Below, piece by piece: positions 23,809 through 33,836 of a stretch of DNA of 64,000 nt. Origin of the DNA: Auricularia sp. M13 (Eukaryota; Basidiomycota; Agaricomycetes; Auriculariales; Auriculariaceae). Made by a program: the position numbers and the translations under genes. Each line of letters begins with the position of its first letter. Position 1 is the first letter of the stretch. The notes beneath the pieces are model-generated. The model had not been told where the DNA came from, did not search any database, and was given only the letters and a program-made list of their open reading frames with translations. The stretch lies in NCBI GenBank assembly GCA_037042915.1, contig CM073194.1:1426001-1490000 (forward strand), read 5' to 3'.

Positions 23809-26800
23809 ATGCCTAAGGTGGACAAAACACCTGCTTCTTCCTCCGCGTCCGCGCCTGCAGCCAAACTTTCGGACAAGCGGCGCAAGCCCCGTCCGGCACC
23901 TGGTCCTTCCTGCCCGCGAAAGCGGAAGGAAGTCGAGACCACATCAGATACGCTTGCAACGGGCAAGAATCTGACACTTGGGCAATGGATCGAGATCCTA
24001 GACTTTGTTGAAGCCCACTCAGCAATGACTCAGAAGCAGATTGAGGCCCACTTCCGTGCGAAGGGCTACAAGCTCACTCAGTCCATGCTGTCCAAGAAAC
24101 TGAAGGACAAGGAAGCTCTTCGGGCTCGTGCACTGACAACTCCCAATGCCCTTGATACCAAGAGGCCACGGGTTGTCACTAGCCCTGAAGTGGAGCGTGC
24201 CTTGGTCCTTTGGTTTCAGGGAATGGAAGCACGTGGGGAGATTGTCAACGGTGGAATGCTTGTGGAAAAGCGTGCCCGCTTCGAGAAGCTGTTCGACATC
24301 CCGAAAGAGCAGCAGCTAACCGGTGACGGCTGGGTCAAATCATTCAAAAAAGCGTTTGTTTTGCATTCCCAGGCTGTTCCATTTGAGTCTGATTTTTATC
24401 TGTAGGTATGGCATCAAGGAGCACCGGCGTCATGGCGAGGCTGGCTCTGTTGATACCTCATCTGCGTCGACTGAACGGGAGCGCCTACGACCAATGATTG
24501 CCAAGTACAAGCCAGAAGATGTCTTCAATGGGGACGAGGTCGCGCTGTTTGCCTACGCTCCGCCCGATCGCGGCCTCGCAACAAAGGCTATGAGTGGCAA
24601 GAAGGCTCAGAAATTTCGCATCACTTTGTTCTTTGTGTGCAACTCAACGGGCACGGAGAAGGAGCCTTTGATGTACATTGGCAAGTCCCAACGACCACGA
24701 TGCTTCAAGAATATCAGTGCAGAAAAGAAGAAGAAGTTCTACTACCGATGGAACAAGAAGGCATGGATGAATTCCAGCCTGTTTGAGGAGTGCGTTGTCA
24801 CGGTGACTGCTATATCACTCTCCGAGACGACGCCCGAGGGGAAGGGATGAGTGGGGAGAGGGAGGCGCGGATAAGCGGTATGATAGACCAGACCAAACCT
24901 AAGGTACAAGAGGGGCGACGGCCCAGATATATATACTACGGAAGCAAGGCCGAGGGGCCCCGCGGACCAATTGCGCCACCGACCGGTTGTCACGCGGGCG
25001 CCACAGATCAGGCCGAAAGAGACCGCCGGGGCGTCGTCGGCGAGACAGGAAACCCGGGATAAATAGAGCCCAACCAAACCAGAAACATCCCGTCATATTA
25101 CCCTTCTCCTGGGAAGAGACCGAGGTGCTCGCCGAGCGGAGAGACCGCTTGGACGCGCCGACGAAAGGGCCGCGGGGCCGGGCGCAAGGAGTTTGGGCGC
25201 CCGGACGAGGTGCGAGGGCCACGGGACGGCGAAATGAAACAGCGGGGGAGGAGGGACCCGACGAAGACCGCAACATAACCCCCCTTCTAGCCGTCCAGTG
25301 GCCGAGGGGGGAATGGCCAGGGGAGGTGCGGGTTAGATCGGGCGTGGGGAGACGGACCATAGCGTGACCGGGCCGAGCTCCATCCGCCGCGGGATCAAAC
25401 TCTAAGCGTCAGATGCCGCGAAAGGCTCGGCTGTCGCCGTACACGAACCGCGGTACTTCTCGCTCTTCGCCTCCCCGCTTCCCGTCACCGTCCGATATCC
25501 TATGACGCCCACCGCCGCCGACGGACTGACTGCGAAGCCTCTCGGCGAACTTCGGGACCTCAGGGAGCGGGTGTTCACGCTGCATGCCTCCATCCAGCGC
25601 CAACTGAACTTCGGGCACTACGCCGCGGACGCGGAGGAGGAGAAGGCGCGGACGGTGCTTGCGTCTGCGGGCCAGCGGTTGGAGGCCATTGACGCCGAGG
25701 TGCGCCGACGCAACGCCGCGACCCGCAATCTGGAGACGGCGGCGTCTCTCCTCGGCATGACAGCAGCCTCGCTCCCCGTAGTGCCGAAGGTGGAAGGGGT
25801 TCGCCGCACGGGAACGACCTCCTCGACCACGAAGGGCAAGGGCCCATCGGGAGCGGTCGCGTCTGGGTCGAAGCGGCCTTCGGACGTCGGCGCGCGAGGG
25901 ACCGGCGACGAGGAGAAGGACGCGGTCGGGCCTCCTTTTAACACGGTACGTCTTGGTCAAAGGTCCTCTTGCTCCGGGGTGTATCCTGCGCTGACATCCT
26001 TCGTCCGGGTCCAGCCTTGTGAGCAGTGCGAGCGCTCCGGCCAGCCGTGTTTTCGACAAGTGTCCGGGTCGGCGACTGCCTGTGCTCGTTGCCACCGGAC
26101 CCGCGTGGGGTGTTCTCACAGTGTCGGCCGGTCGGGCACATCGCGCAAGAGGGCGCGACAGGACGCTGACGTGGACGGCGACGACGGGGACGATCCGGAC
26201 CAGGACGACGTGGTGGACACCGTCGGCGCGTCCGTGGCGCGGTCGCGCACACGCCGAAGGCTTCGGTCGCCGGGGACAGCCACCATGGCCGACCTCGAGG
26301 TCCTGGGCGACCGCATCGTCCAGGGGTTCCAGCTGTCCGTCTCGGTGTTGAGGCGCGACCTTCGCAAGTGGACGCAAGAGCTCGTCGATGACCGGCGTGC
26401 CCATAAGACGGTGCGCCTCGTGTCGCCGGGCGGGGAGCGGCGCGATACCGACTCCAATGACGGCCGAGCGGTGGAGGACGAGGCGGGGAGGTTGCCCACC
26501 GACGCGCCGACTTCCCCTGGCGCCGCGGGCGTGGAGGCGGAGGCGCGCCGGCTGGTCCTGTCGGCGTGCTTGCTGACCCGGCGCCGACCTGGCCCTTCTT
26601 GGCGTGGTAGTGCCGGGGGATGTGCGTCCGACACCCAGCTTTGCGTTGATGGAGGCGTCTGGGTCCGGGTCCGGATTCCTGCCACGCGTCCAACGGTCCG
26701 AGGGTCGGGATGCGTCCGTGATAGGGGAGAAGTCGGTCGATGCGGGCCAACCCGTGGAGGAGTAAGACCGTGTCCGGGTACGATTTGGGTAGTGGTGTGG

Positions 26801-29800
26801 AGGCTCGTAAAATATGTAAATAGAGAGGCGGAAAGACGAGCATAAATACGGGGTATGAGAAACGACCGGGACCGTGACTGTGGAGAGCATCCGACCGAAG
26901 CAGCATCCGACCGAAGCAGCGTCCGACCGAGGTAGGATCCGATTTTGGGCACGGTCGCCGAGGGGGAGGGAACGACGGGTGGCGTCACCTGTACGCCAAT
27001 AGATATCGACAAGGAAGGGCGGTTTCAGCTTCGCAAAGCGTGCTGCTGTACAAGGCAGGGGCGACCGTCCGGAGCGTTCAAAGACGGTGGGCCGGGCCGG
27101 GGGACGCGATCCGCAGGACCAGGGCGTCGTCGGCGTACGTGGAACGATATTCGCGGACGTCCCAGACAAGGCACGCCATAAGCCGAACAACCTGGAGGGC
27201 TCGTTCCGTCGTAGGCGACGTGATGAGATGAGGGCCGAGGCGAGGTGGGAACGAGAAGACCACTAGCTCGGTGCGAGCCCGTCGGCCTCGGTCATTGCGC
27301 ACGACGGTCGGGAGTACCCAGTAACGCGAGATATCGAGCGGGAGATGTCTCGGGGCAGTGAAGCGGCCGTAGTGAGTGAAGCGGTCTAGCATCCAGAAGA
27401 ACGGTTGGGGAGGGGCCACGAGCATGGAGATGTCGAGCCGGGTGTCGTCCGGGTCCGGCGACCGGATACGAGCGCGAAGGGGGATGAGCCCCAGTGGAGG
27501 TGTGGCCGGGCGCGCGTCCTCAAGCTCGGGCGACTCGTCGGCGGCGGGAGGTGACTCGCCGGTGCTGATGGGTGATTCGCCGAACAGCTCTTGGGATCCG
27601 TCGCCAAAGTCCTCGCCGAGGTCCATGTCCGCATCCTGGTCCAGGTCCTGTGCGGCGCCTTGGTCCTCATTTGGCTCCGGTGGTTCGGCGTGGTACTCCT
27701 CCACGAGTCCGGTTCCGTCCAGGTCGGCGGCCAGTTGCCAGCTAGCGTCCTCGGGGGGGAAGCCCATCCATTGGACGAGATACTGAGGAACTCCTCGGTG
27801 TACGCGGTGGTCCAGGACTGCCGCCGGTATGTATTGAGGGTTAACTATGGTCTCGTCGTACTGGGACATTTTGTGAGCGTTCGGTCCGAACAAAGGGGCG
27901 TGTCGGGAAAAGGGGGAAAGAGGCGTCGGTCTGGCGGCCGATCCGGATTATATGGTGTATGTGTCGTAAGCGTTGATGCGTGGGGATGATGGGGGTCACG
28001 ATCCGAGGAAGATGATGTGAATGCGCCGCGCGCACCACGGGGGGAACTTCTCTCTCGGGATGCGCGGAGGGTGAGGTTCTGGAGAGAGGGGTCGGCCGTG
28101 GGAGGTTTAGAGGTTGACCGAGGGGTGGGGACGCGCAGCGGGCGCGTTCGGCGAGTAGGGCTTGTGGGGGGGTGGTCTCGCCGCGGATGACCGGGCTCTG
28201 ATGAAGAGGAGAGATCAGGAGCCGGTGATGGAATGAGCTTTCGGATTTGACGACCGTATGGGTCTGGAGGGGTCCTCGTTGGCTGAGTGCCTGACCAGAA
28301 GGCCAGTGGGCAAGGCTCGGCATCCGGAGGGTGGGTCCTGCAGGGTCCTGGTGGGCCGATGAGTGGGCGCGGCGGTCGCGACGGGTCCTCGTCGACGCGA
28401 GGGGTCTCCTAGCCGGTCCGAGGGGTCGGATTCCTTCCTGGACCGAGCAACGCCGACCGAACGGTTCGCCCGGATTGGAAGGGTGGTGAGTAAGGGGTAT
28501 GGGGATCTCGAGCGTCGGGAGGGAGGGTAGGTTTGGTCTTATGTCACGGTGACTGCTATATCACTCTCCGAGACGACGCCCGAGGGGAAGGGATGAGTGG
28601 GGAGAGGGAGGCGCGGATAAGCGGTATGATAGACCAGACCAAACCTAAGGTACAAGAGGGGCGACGGCCCAGATATATATACTACGGAAGCAAGGCCAAG
28701 GGGCCCCGCAGACCAATTGCGCCACCGACCGGTTGTCACGCGGGTGCCACAGATCAGGCCGAAAGAGACCGCCGGGGCGTCGTCGGCGAGACAGGAAACC
28801 CGGGATAAATAGAGCCCAACCAAACCAGAAACATCCCGTCATATTACCCTTCTCCTGGGAAGAGACCGAGGTACTCGCCGAGCGGAGAGACCGCTTGGAC
28901 GTGCCGACGAAAGGGCCGCGGGGCCGGGCGCAAGGAGTTTGGGCGCCCGGACGAGGTGCGAGGGCCACGGGACGGCGAAATGAAACAGCGGGGGAGGAGG
29001 GACCCGACGAAGACCGCAACATGCGTCGCACAGCGGGCTGATGCTGTCCTTGCTGACTGTGCTTCAGGTGGGTCAAGCAATTTGACCGGAAGATGCGCTT
29101 GGCAGGGCGCCACGTTCTCCTGCTCCTGGACAATTTCGCCGGTCACAGCATTGCATACGAGCCTACCAACCTCGACATTCAGTTCCTTGCACCTAACATG
29201 ACGTCCCATATCCAACCACTTGACGCGGGCATTATCAGAACGTTCAAGGCGTACTATCGGCGCGAGTTCTGCAAACGAGCACTTGATGCGGACGAGGCGG
29301 GCGACGACGACATTTGGAAGCTCAATCTCTGGGAGGCTATGAACATGGCACGCGATGCTTGGGACCAGATCTCTGTGACTACGATTCAGAACTGCCGGGC
29401 ACACACCGGAATCCTTCCCTCGACAGCCGGACCTGCCGATACCCAAGCCGCGCATGCTTCTGCGCTTCCTGACGATACCGCATGGCTATTTCTCCTTGAC
29501 TTTGTCAGTAACCACGACATGACCTTCCCAGAGGCGCAGAAGAAACTCACCGGGATCCTGGGTGACGCTGCCACCGATGCCCGCTGGCAAAAGGCTCTCG
29601 GTATCGCAAACGATGTCGAGCCTGACGACGAGGATGCGCAGATCGCCGCTCGGACATCAATACAGGCGATGCGCGCCGCTTCACAGCCTGCCGCACCTTC
29701 GCACCTCGCTGCACCCGAGCTGGCTGCTTCCGCGCATCCTCTTGTTGACACCAGCCTGGAGAACGAGCTGCAGGACCAGATCAAGAAGTTGACGAGCCGC

Positions 29801-30268
29801 AGACTCATCCGGAACCCACTCACCGTTGCCGAATTCTTGGCTCCCCAGGAGGAGCAGCAGATCGGAGAAGGCGTGCATGAACTCGTCACCGATGACGAAA
29901 TCATTGCTACTGTCAAGGCTGAGCAGGCCGCCAAAGCTGCAGGACCTGAGGGCAACACCTCAGCTGCTGACGAGGACTCGGACGACGATGATGACCCAGC
30001 AATGCACCTCCCAATAGAAACTATCATCCAGCTGTGCAACCAGCTTGAGGCAGCATGTGTGGCTCGTGGTCTGGACAATACCTCGCAGTTGCGTGCCGAG
30101 CTGCTGCAGGTCAAGCGTCAGCTTCGCCAGACACAGCTCAAGACGTCAAAACAGCTCACCATGGAGTCTTTTGTGGCCAAACCCCGGCCAAAGGACACTC
30201 AGGTAGATGCAATGGATGTAGATAGTGACCACAGTGGGCAGCCAGCAGCGCCGATTGTCCTAGATTAG
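23809..30268 (+). CDS. pogo/Tigger-like DDE transposase (709 residues, LTR fossil in its second intron)
   Basis: Exons 23809-24353, 24406-24789 and 29068-30268 sum to 2130 nt (checked). The N-terminus is basic (KLSDKRRKPRPAPGPSCPRK). A CENP-B/psq-type helix-turn-helix follows (LTLGQWIEILDFVEAHSA), then a Tc5/CENP-B second HTH (around VERALVLWFQGMEARG to SFKKAYGIKEHRRHGE). The DDE_1 catalytic core has Asp residues in VFNGDEVALFAY, LLLLDNFAGH and IQPLDAGIIRTFKAYYR. The C-terminal tail is long and Asp/Glu/Ala-rich. The second intron (donor GTGCGT at 24790, acceptor CAG at 29065-29067) contains the LTR fossil. No stop codon or frameshift is seen in the exons, so the element was recently active or still encodes a transposase. 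Confidence 0.85.
24796..25275. repeat. Left LTR of the fossil (480 bases)
   Basis: TG...CA termini and an internal TATATATA tract near 24930 that could serve as a promoter TATA. It is about 99% identical to the right LTR. Confidence 0.9.
25502..26845 (+). other. Interior open region 1 of the LTR fossil: coiled coil plus Cys cluster
   Basis: Part of the fossil. The N-terminal half is helical (GELRDLRERVFTLHASIQRQ). A double Cys cluster follows, of the form C-x2-C-x6-C ... C-x2-C-x6-C, around CEQCERSGQPC and CARCHRTRVGC, with an acidic segment after it. This arrangement resembles gag-like or Zn-cluster proteins often linked to basidiomycete retroelements; the assignment is tentative. Confidence 0.5.
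27078..27893 (-). other. Interior open region 2 of the LTR fossil: chromodomain-like
   Basis: Part of the fossil, on the opposite strand. Near its start VPQYLVQWMGFPPEDASWQ matches the chromodomain core that closes the integrase of chromovirus-type Ty3/Gypsy elements, but no integrase core precedes it. An acidic stretch and a Pro-rich C-terminal half follow. Confidence 0.5.
28542..29021. repeat. Right LTR of the fossil (480 bases)
   Basis: Same length and ends as the left LTR. A purine-rich GGGAGGGAGGG tract lies just inside it (about 28517-28530). A G-run on the opposite strand also abuts the left LTR, so the polypurine tract does not settle the orientation. Confidence 0.9.
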
Positions 30269-30521
30269 AGTAGATTGCACGTCGTCGACGGTAATGATAT
30301 CATTCGGCAATTCCCGGATCTCGGGATCAAATTACCTCCGGTTCTCAAAAGGAATATTCCTCATAATTCATAGGATTTGGACTGTCCCCAACGTTATGAA
30401 TTATGAGGAAGTCTACTGTAGCAGCGAGAGAAGACGTGGGAATGGAAGGGGCAGCCATACGTAATCAGTCAAGGTAGATCTCACGGTGGGACGGGGGTGT
30501 AGAGAAACGGGTTGTTCCTGA

Positions 30522-30529
30522 TATTTATA
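30522..30529 (-). promoter_or_regulatory. TATA box of the split host gene
   Basis: On the minus strand the sequence reads TATAAATA, about 65 bases before the ATG at 30458. This supports that ATG as the original start of the interrupted gene. Confidence 0.6.
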
Positions 30530-30544
30530 GCGAAGACAAGGACG

Positions 30545-31322
30545 GGAGATGAATCATGCTGTGACTGAGCGGCGCTACGACCAGAGGTTGGACCAGACTC
30601 GAAGAATACGGAGGAGCAGTGCACTCGAACACTGCGCTCAGATCGCAACAATGCAGGTACGTTAAGCATATTATGATGTATGCCAGAGCGTAGCGTATGC
30701 GGGCCGAAATACTGAACGGTTGCGTATGCGCAGTAGTAAGACAGACAGGATGGGGAGCTCGGACGAAAAGAAGCCAACAACGAACCAAGAAGCAGATCGC
30801 CCATAAGGAGGGAGTGGGGATTGACGAACATGAAATAGAGCGTGCGAGTCAGCGCAAAGCGCATCGTTGCTACAACGGTCATAGCAGAAAGAAGTTACCA
30901 AAAGCGGACATTAAAATTTCAAAGTCAACGTTTCGGGAAAATCCGCAGGAATGAATTGAGAGACCTGAACTAGGGTTCAGGAATGTCAAATATTCGTAAC
31001 TTACCTGAAGCCTAACTTCCAACGATCATCTTTGAACATAAAGTCTGCGAAGGAGACTGACTACCTGAAGCCGCATGGCACAGGGGCATTGGATGATCCC
31101 GAGTATTTGAGAATGGCGAAGAAGATTGCAACCGCGCAGAATACTCAGCACATACATATCCCAGGCCATATCTAACCCGCAGTACCGTTCATTGGCCAAA
31201 TGAAATAAACACCCTGAAAGGCCCCGGCGGCCGCCGGACCGGGGCGATAGCAGAATGGCGAGCAAACATGTACAAAGCAACCTGCTCGTTCACCTCCGAT
31301 TGACCCTGACTCCTCACCACCC
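30545..31322. other. No confident gene
   Basis: Divergent upstream space between the split host gene and the F-box gene. Open frames here lack coding character. Confidence 0.45.
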
Positions 31323-33149
31323 ATGGCACACAGACTGCCCATGGATTATCCTGCCTCTGGTGCGAGTGAACTTACACGCGCCCTTGAAGAATGGGCTCGG
31401 AGGGCTATCGGTGCCGTTGTCAACCGTGGTGAAATCCGGGCTGACGAACCTGGTGCTACCGTCGACAGCGCACACTATGTCAACGAGACCTTGCTGGAAT
31501 ACAAGGATGGTGTTTTGCGTCTACTGCGCAGTGCAGCTCGCCACAGCACCCAGTTGCCATCCCTCTGCTGTCTTCCCACCTGTGTTCTGGAGCAGATATG
31601 CCGATACCTCTTACCGCGCGAGCGATTGGCACTCTCTGGCGTTTCGCGGGATCTCCGCGCTCTTCTTCTCGGCATTCCCCAAGTCTGGTCGAAACTCAGA
31701 CTCACTGCGCACGGTCATTGGTCGACATCCGAACTTTCCGACTGGAGTCACTGGACTAAGGATCTTATTCGTCGCAGTAATGAGGATCCCCTCATTTTGC
31801 AGATGGACCTGTTGGCTATATATATGAACAGTCTCTCGCAGGAGCTCGCGTCCACCATGTACCGAGTTGATTCATTGACACTTTTGCTTGAGTGTCCCTG
31901 TCTAACGGTGGATCTGACGTCGCCAACTCCCGACTTTTGGCATGCTACGCTGCTAGCCATCGATGCGCCTGCTCCACGCCTTCGGCGTATTGACCTCATT
32001 TTCACCGAACCATGCCTGGATGGTGATGGCGGGCGCGACATCGCGCACAGTCCTTTACCTTTGTCATTTTCGGCTTTGTCCCAGCACGCTCCTCAGTTGC
32101 AGACATTGGTCCTTAGCGGAGTCCGACTTCTGCCTGAATCCTTGAGCACTGCATTTTTCCGCGCGGTCACCTGTTTCTCCTATTGTAGAAATAGTCCTAT
32201 TCTCACCAACGAGCTCGCTACTGTCATGGCAATGATGCCGATGCTCATTACGCTTATCCTGACTGCAAATTCCTTTGACGCTTCGAACTCCGGCCCAAAC
32301 GATGACCTCACTTCTGGGACGACCCGCACACCGACGAACCTGAGAAATTCGATGGTCTCTGGAATGGTCAACAACTTGCGGTGGTTCTGCAGTGTCAGAC
32401 CGTTCGCTAGTATTCGAAACCTCGATCTTGACGCTGTTTCCAATGCCGCAGGACTTGTCGGGGCGGCATATGTTTCGGACAGTGTTACAGGTGCTGTCGT
32501 CGCATGGGCGGGCCTTACCATCATAATCAATGGTGTCGAAACTACGATCATTCGCGCACATCGATATCTGAGTGCTTTTCCAGCGTTGCTGAGTGCATGC
32601 TCGAACTTGACATCCCTTGCACTGCACGAACTTCAATGGTTCGATGACACATGGACGACGCTACCACCATTCCCAGCACTGAGGTCTATCTTCATACAGC
32701 TGGCGACGTGCCTAGAGCATGCTTGCATGCAGAACCAATGGCCTGATGACCAGGGGATCGGCATATTCAATATTTCTCTCGGTGCCAATCAGTGGCAGCT
32801 GACAAATTTGCGGCATCTGCACGTCAGTGCACCACGCCTCAGTGGACCAACCTGCGGGTACGAGGACTGTCTGGGCAGATGCTCTCCCAGCATGAGCGTA
32901 TCTTTAGGCGACATCGTCCGCTTCGTCAGGCTCAAGTTGGCGTTTGGTGGGCCTCAGCTTGACTCGATCCGCTTCTCCGGGCTTCGCTTCGTCGACCCCG
33001 ATCTCGGCGCCGCTTGGAACGAGCTGAACGCCCTATCCAAGTCATATGAACTCGCATTGCTACCCGAGGAGGTAGCCCACATGGACCTGCCGGTTTTCTC
33101 AGGTTACACGCTCGATACTCTTTTTGTCGGACGGGACGGAGCTGAATGA
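31323..33149 (+). CDS. F-box domain protein with C-terminal leucine-rich region
   Basis: A single-exon gene of 608 residues starting MAHRLPMDYPASGASELTRA. The F-box is at about residues 78-120: LCCLPTCVLEQICRYLLPRE, then ALSGVSRDLRALLLGIPQVW, with the usual L-P, I/L-x-x-I and V-S-R-x-W-like positions. The rest contains irregular leucine-rich segments (QLQTLVLSGVRLLPESL; NLTSLALHELQWFDD; NLRHLHVSAPRLSG), as in the large Agaricomycete F-box/LRR families. Such proteins are substrate adaptors of SCF ubiquitin ligases through Skp1. The substrate is unknown. No intron or defect is seen. Confidence 0.82.
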   Translation: MAHRLPMDYPASGASELTRALEEWARRAIGAVVNRGEIRADEPGATVDSAHYVNETLLEYKDGVLRLLRSAARHSTQLPSLCCLPTCVLEQICRYLLPRERLALSGVSRDLRALLLGIPQVWSKLRLTAHGHWSTSELSDWSHWTKDLIRRSNEDPLILQMDLLAIYMNSLSQELASTMYRVDSLTLLLECPCLTVDLTSPTPDFWHATLLAIDAPAPRLRRIDLIFTEPCLDGDGGRDIAHSPLPLSFSALSQHAPQLQTLVLSGVRLLPESLSTAFFRAVTCFSYCRNSPILTNELATVMAMMPMLITLILTANSFDASNSGPNDDLTSGTTRTPTNLRNSMVSGMVNNLRWFCSVRPFASIRNLDLDAVSNAAGLVGAAYVSDSVTGAVVAWAGLTIIINGVETTIIRAHRYLSAFPALLSACSNLTSLALHELQWFDDTWTTLPPFPALRSIFIQLATCLEHACMQNQWPDDQGIGIFNISLGANQWQLTNLRHLHVSAPRLSGPTCGYEDCLGRCSPSMSVSLGDIVRFVRLKLAFGGPQLDSIRFSGLRFVDPDLGAAWNELNALSKSYELALLPEEVAHMDLPVFSGYTLDTLFVGRDGAE

Positions 33150-33830
33150 CTGTGTATTATGACAATTGATGGGAGAGTAAACCTGCAATGAATCTGTGAT
33201 TCCGCTAGAGCTGACAGGCAGTAGAGTGGTGGAGGGAGTAAGTTGCAAGCGTTCTGGCCGGAAGATTCGCATCGCATCTTCTGTTGAGGTTCCCCGCGAA
33301 GATATAGAATTATGGAGAACGAGCGCTGGTTCTCGGTTCATGGACATTCCGGACGGAGGAGGAAGGAGGAGAGGCAAGAAGGTGACTGCCGCGCTCGGAT
33401 TTGCGAGCCGTTGGAGCGCCACCAGTCTAAGGTTCTCGAATCGTTGTTGGTGAGCAGAGTAGACGCGCAGCTGCCTTTTGTGCGCTCGGCGATGGTACCC
33501 CTGACCCTGACCAATAAAGGAACAGAAAGAATAATTATATTTTATTTGTAGTTGCCTATGATTGTAGACTGAAAAGTGCAATGATATATATCAGTTTGCC
33601 CGACATTCGTATTACCCAAGCGTACCATATAGGTGTGTGTGTGAGCAAGATGAACGTGTTGTATGTGATCCCATGTGGCTGGGATGATGAGGACGCCGGG
33701 CGGAGTTTTATTGACCTGCTCTTCCTCAACTTGTTACCGCAGCATCATTTTCCTTCTTTCCGCTCGTAGCTCTACCTCGCCGTTGTTCCGTCAAACCGCG
33801 TTGTACTCTTTATAGTGCCCACAGCCCGGT
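33150..33830. other. Intergenic; nothing recognised
   Basis: The 3' side of the F-box gene and the upstream side of the first GST copy. No supported gene. Confidence 0.45.
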
Positions 33831-33836
33831 GTGGAA

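Larger units (their letters stand above)
24796..29021. mobile_element. LTR-retroelement fossil (non-autonomous looking), nested in the transposon
   Basis: Two direct repeats of 480 bases (24796-25275 and 28542-29021) begin TGTCACGG and end CGCAACA. They are flanked by the 5-base duplication TGCGT (24791-24795 and 29022-29026). The repeats differ at only about five positions, roughly 1%, all transitions and mostly at CpG, so the insertion is young. The 3.27 kb interior shows no recognisable protease, reverse transcriptase or RNase H. It holds two long open regions on opposite strands, one with a chromodomain-like segment, which suggests Ty3/Gypsy kinship. Overall it looks like a structurally whole but non-autonomous element. 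Confidence 0.88.
23542..30418 (+). mobile_element. pogo/Tigger-like DNA transposon, with a nested LTR fossil
   Basis: The ends are perfect 23-base terminal inverted repeats beginning CAGTAGACTTCCTCATAATT, flanked by a TA duplication (23540-23541 and 30419-30420). This is the target site of Tc1/mariner and pogo elements. Several ATAATTCAT copies lie just inside the ends (23560-23600, 23645-23665, 30360-30400), likely subterminal transposase-binding repeats. Without the 4.2 kb LTR insertion the element is about 2.65 kb. It encodes one DDE transposase, described separately. It sits in codon 13 of a host gene. Confidence 0.92.
23039..30458 (-). pseudogene. Host gene of unknown function, split by a DNA transposon
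   Basis: The 5' end lies right of the transposon: a TATA box (TATAAATA, 30529-30522), then an ATG at 30458 opening MAAPSIPTSSLAA. After 13 codons the transposon 23542-30418 intervenes, flanked by a duplicated TA. On the left side the frame resumes as SSKQDYQAFYERL, followed by an exon TVYYDDLRFSKWTMVRRPGQ, a GTAAGT intron, then AETFSEIYGATKGLELTRSK and NLKNGDLVLVDATVHRYHKH, ending in a stop at 23039. A TGA soon after FYERL, and a frame mismatch at the next junction, suggest further decay since the insertion. The protein would be about 145 residues, soluble and of no recognised family. The gene is probably dead. Confidence 0.6.

Noticed and set aside
29386-30114. Minus-strand 242-residue Ser-rich frame
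   Set aside because: Antisense shadow of the C-terminal exon of the transposase.
30481-30882. Minus-strand 133-residue frame right of the transposon
   Set aside because: It runs through the TATA box and leader of the split host gene; the start at 30458 explains the region better.
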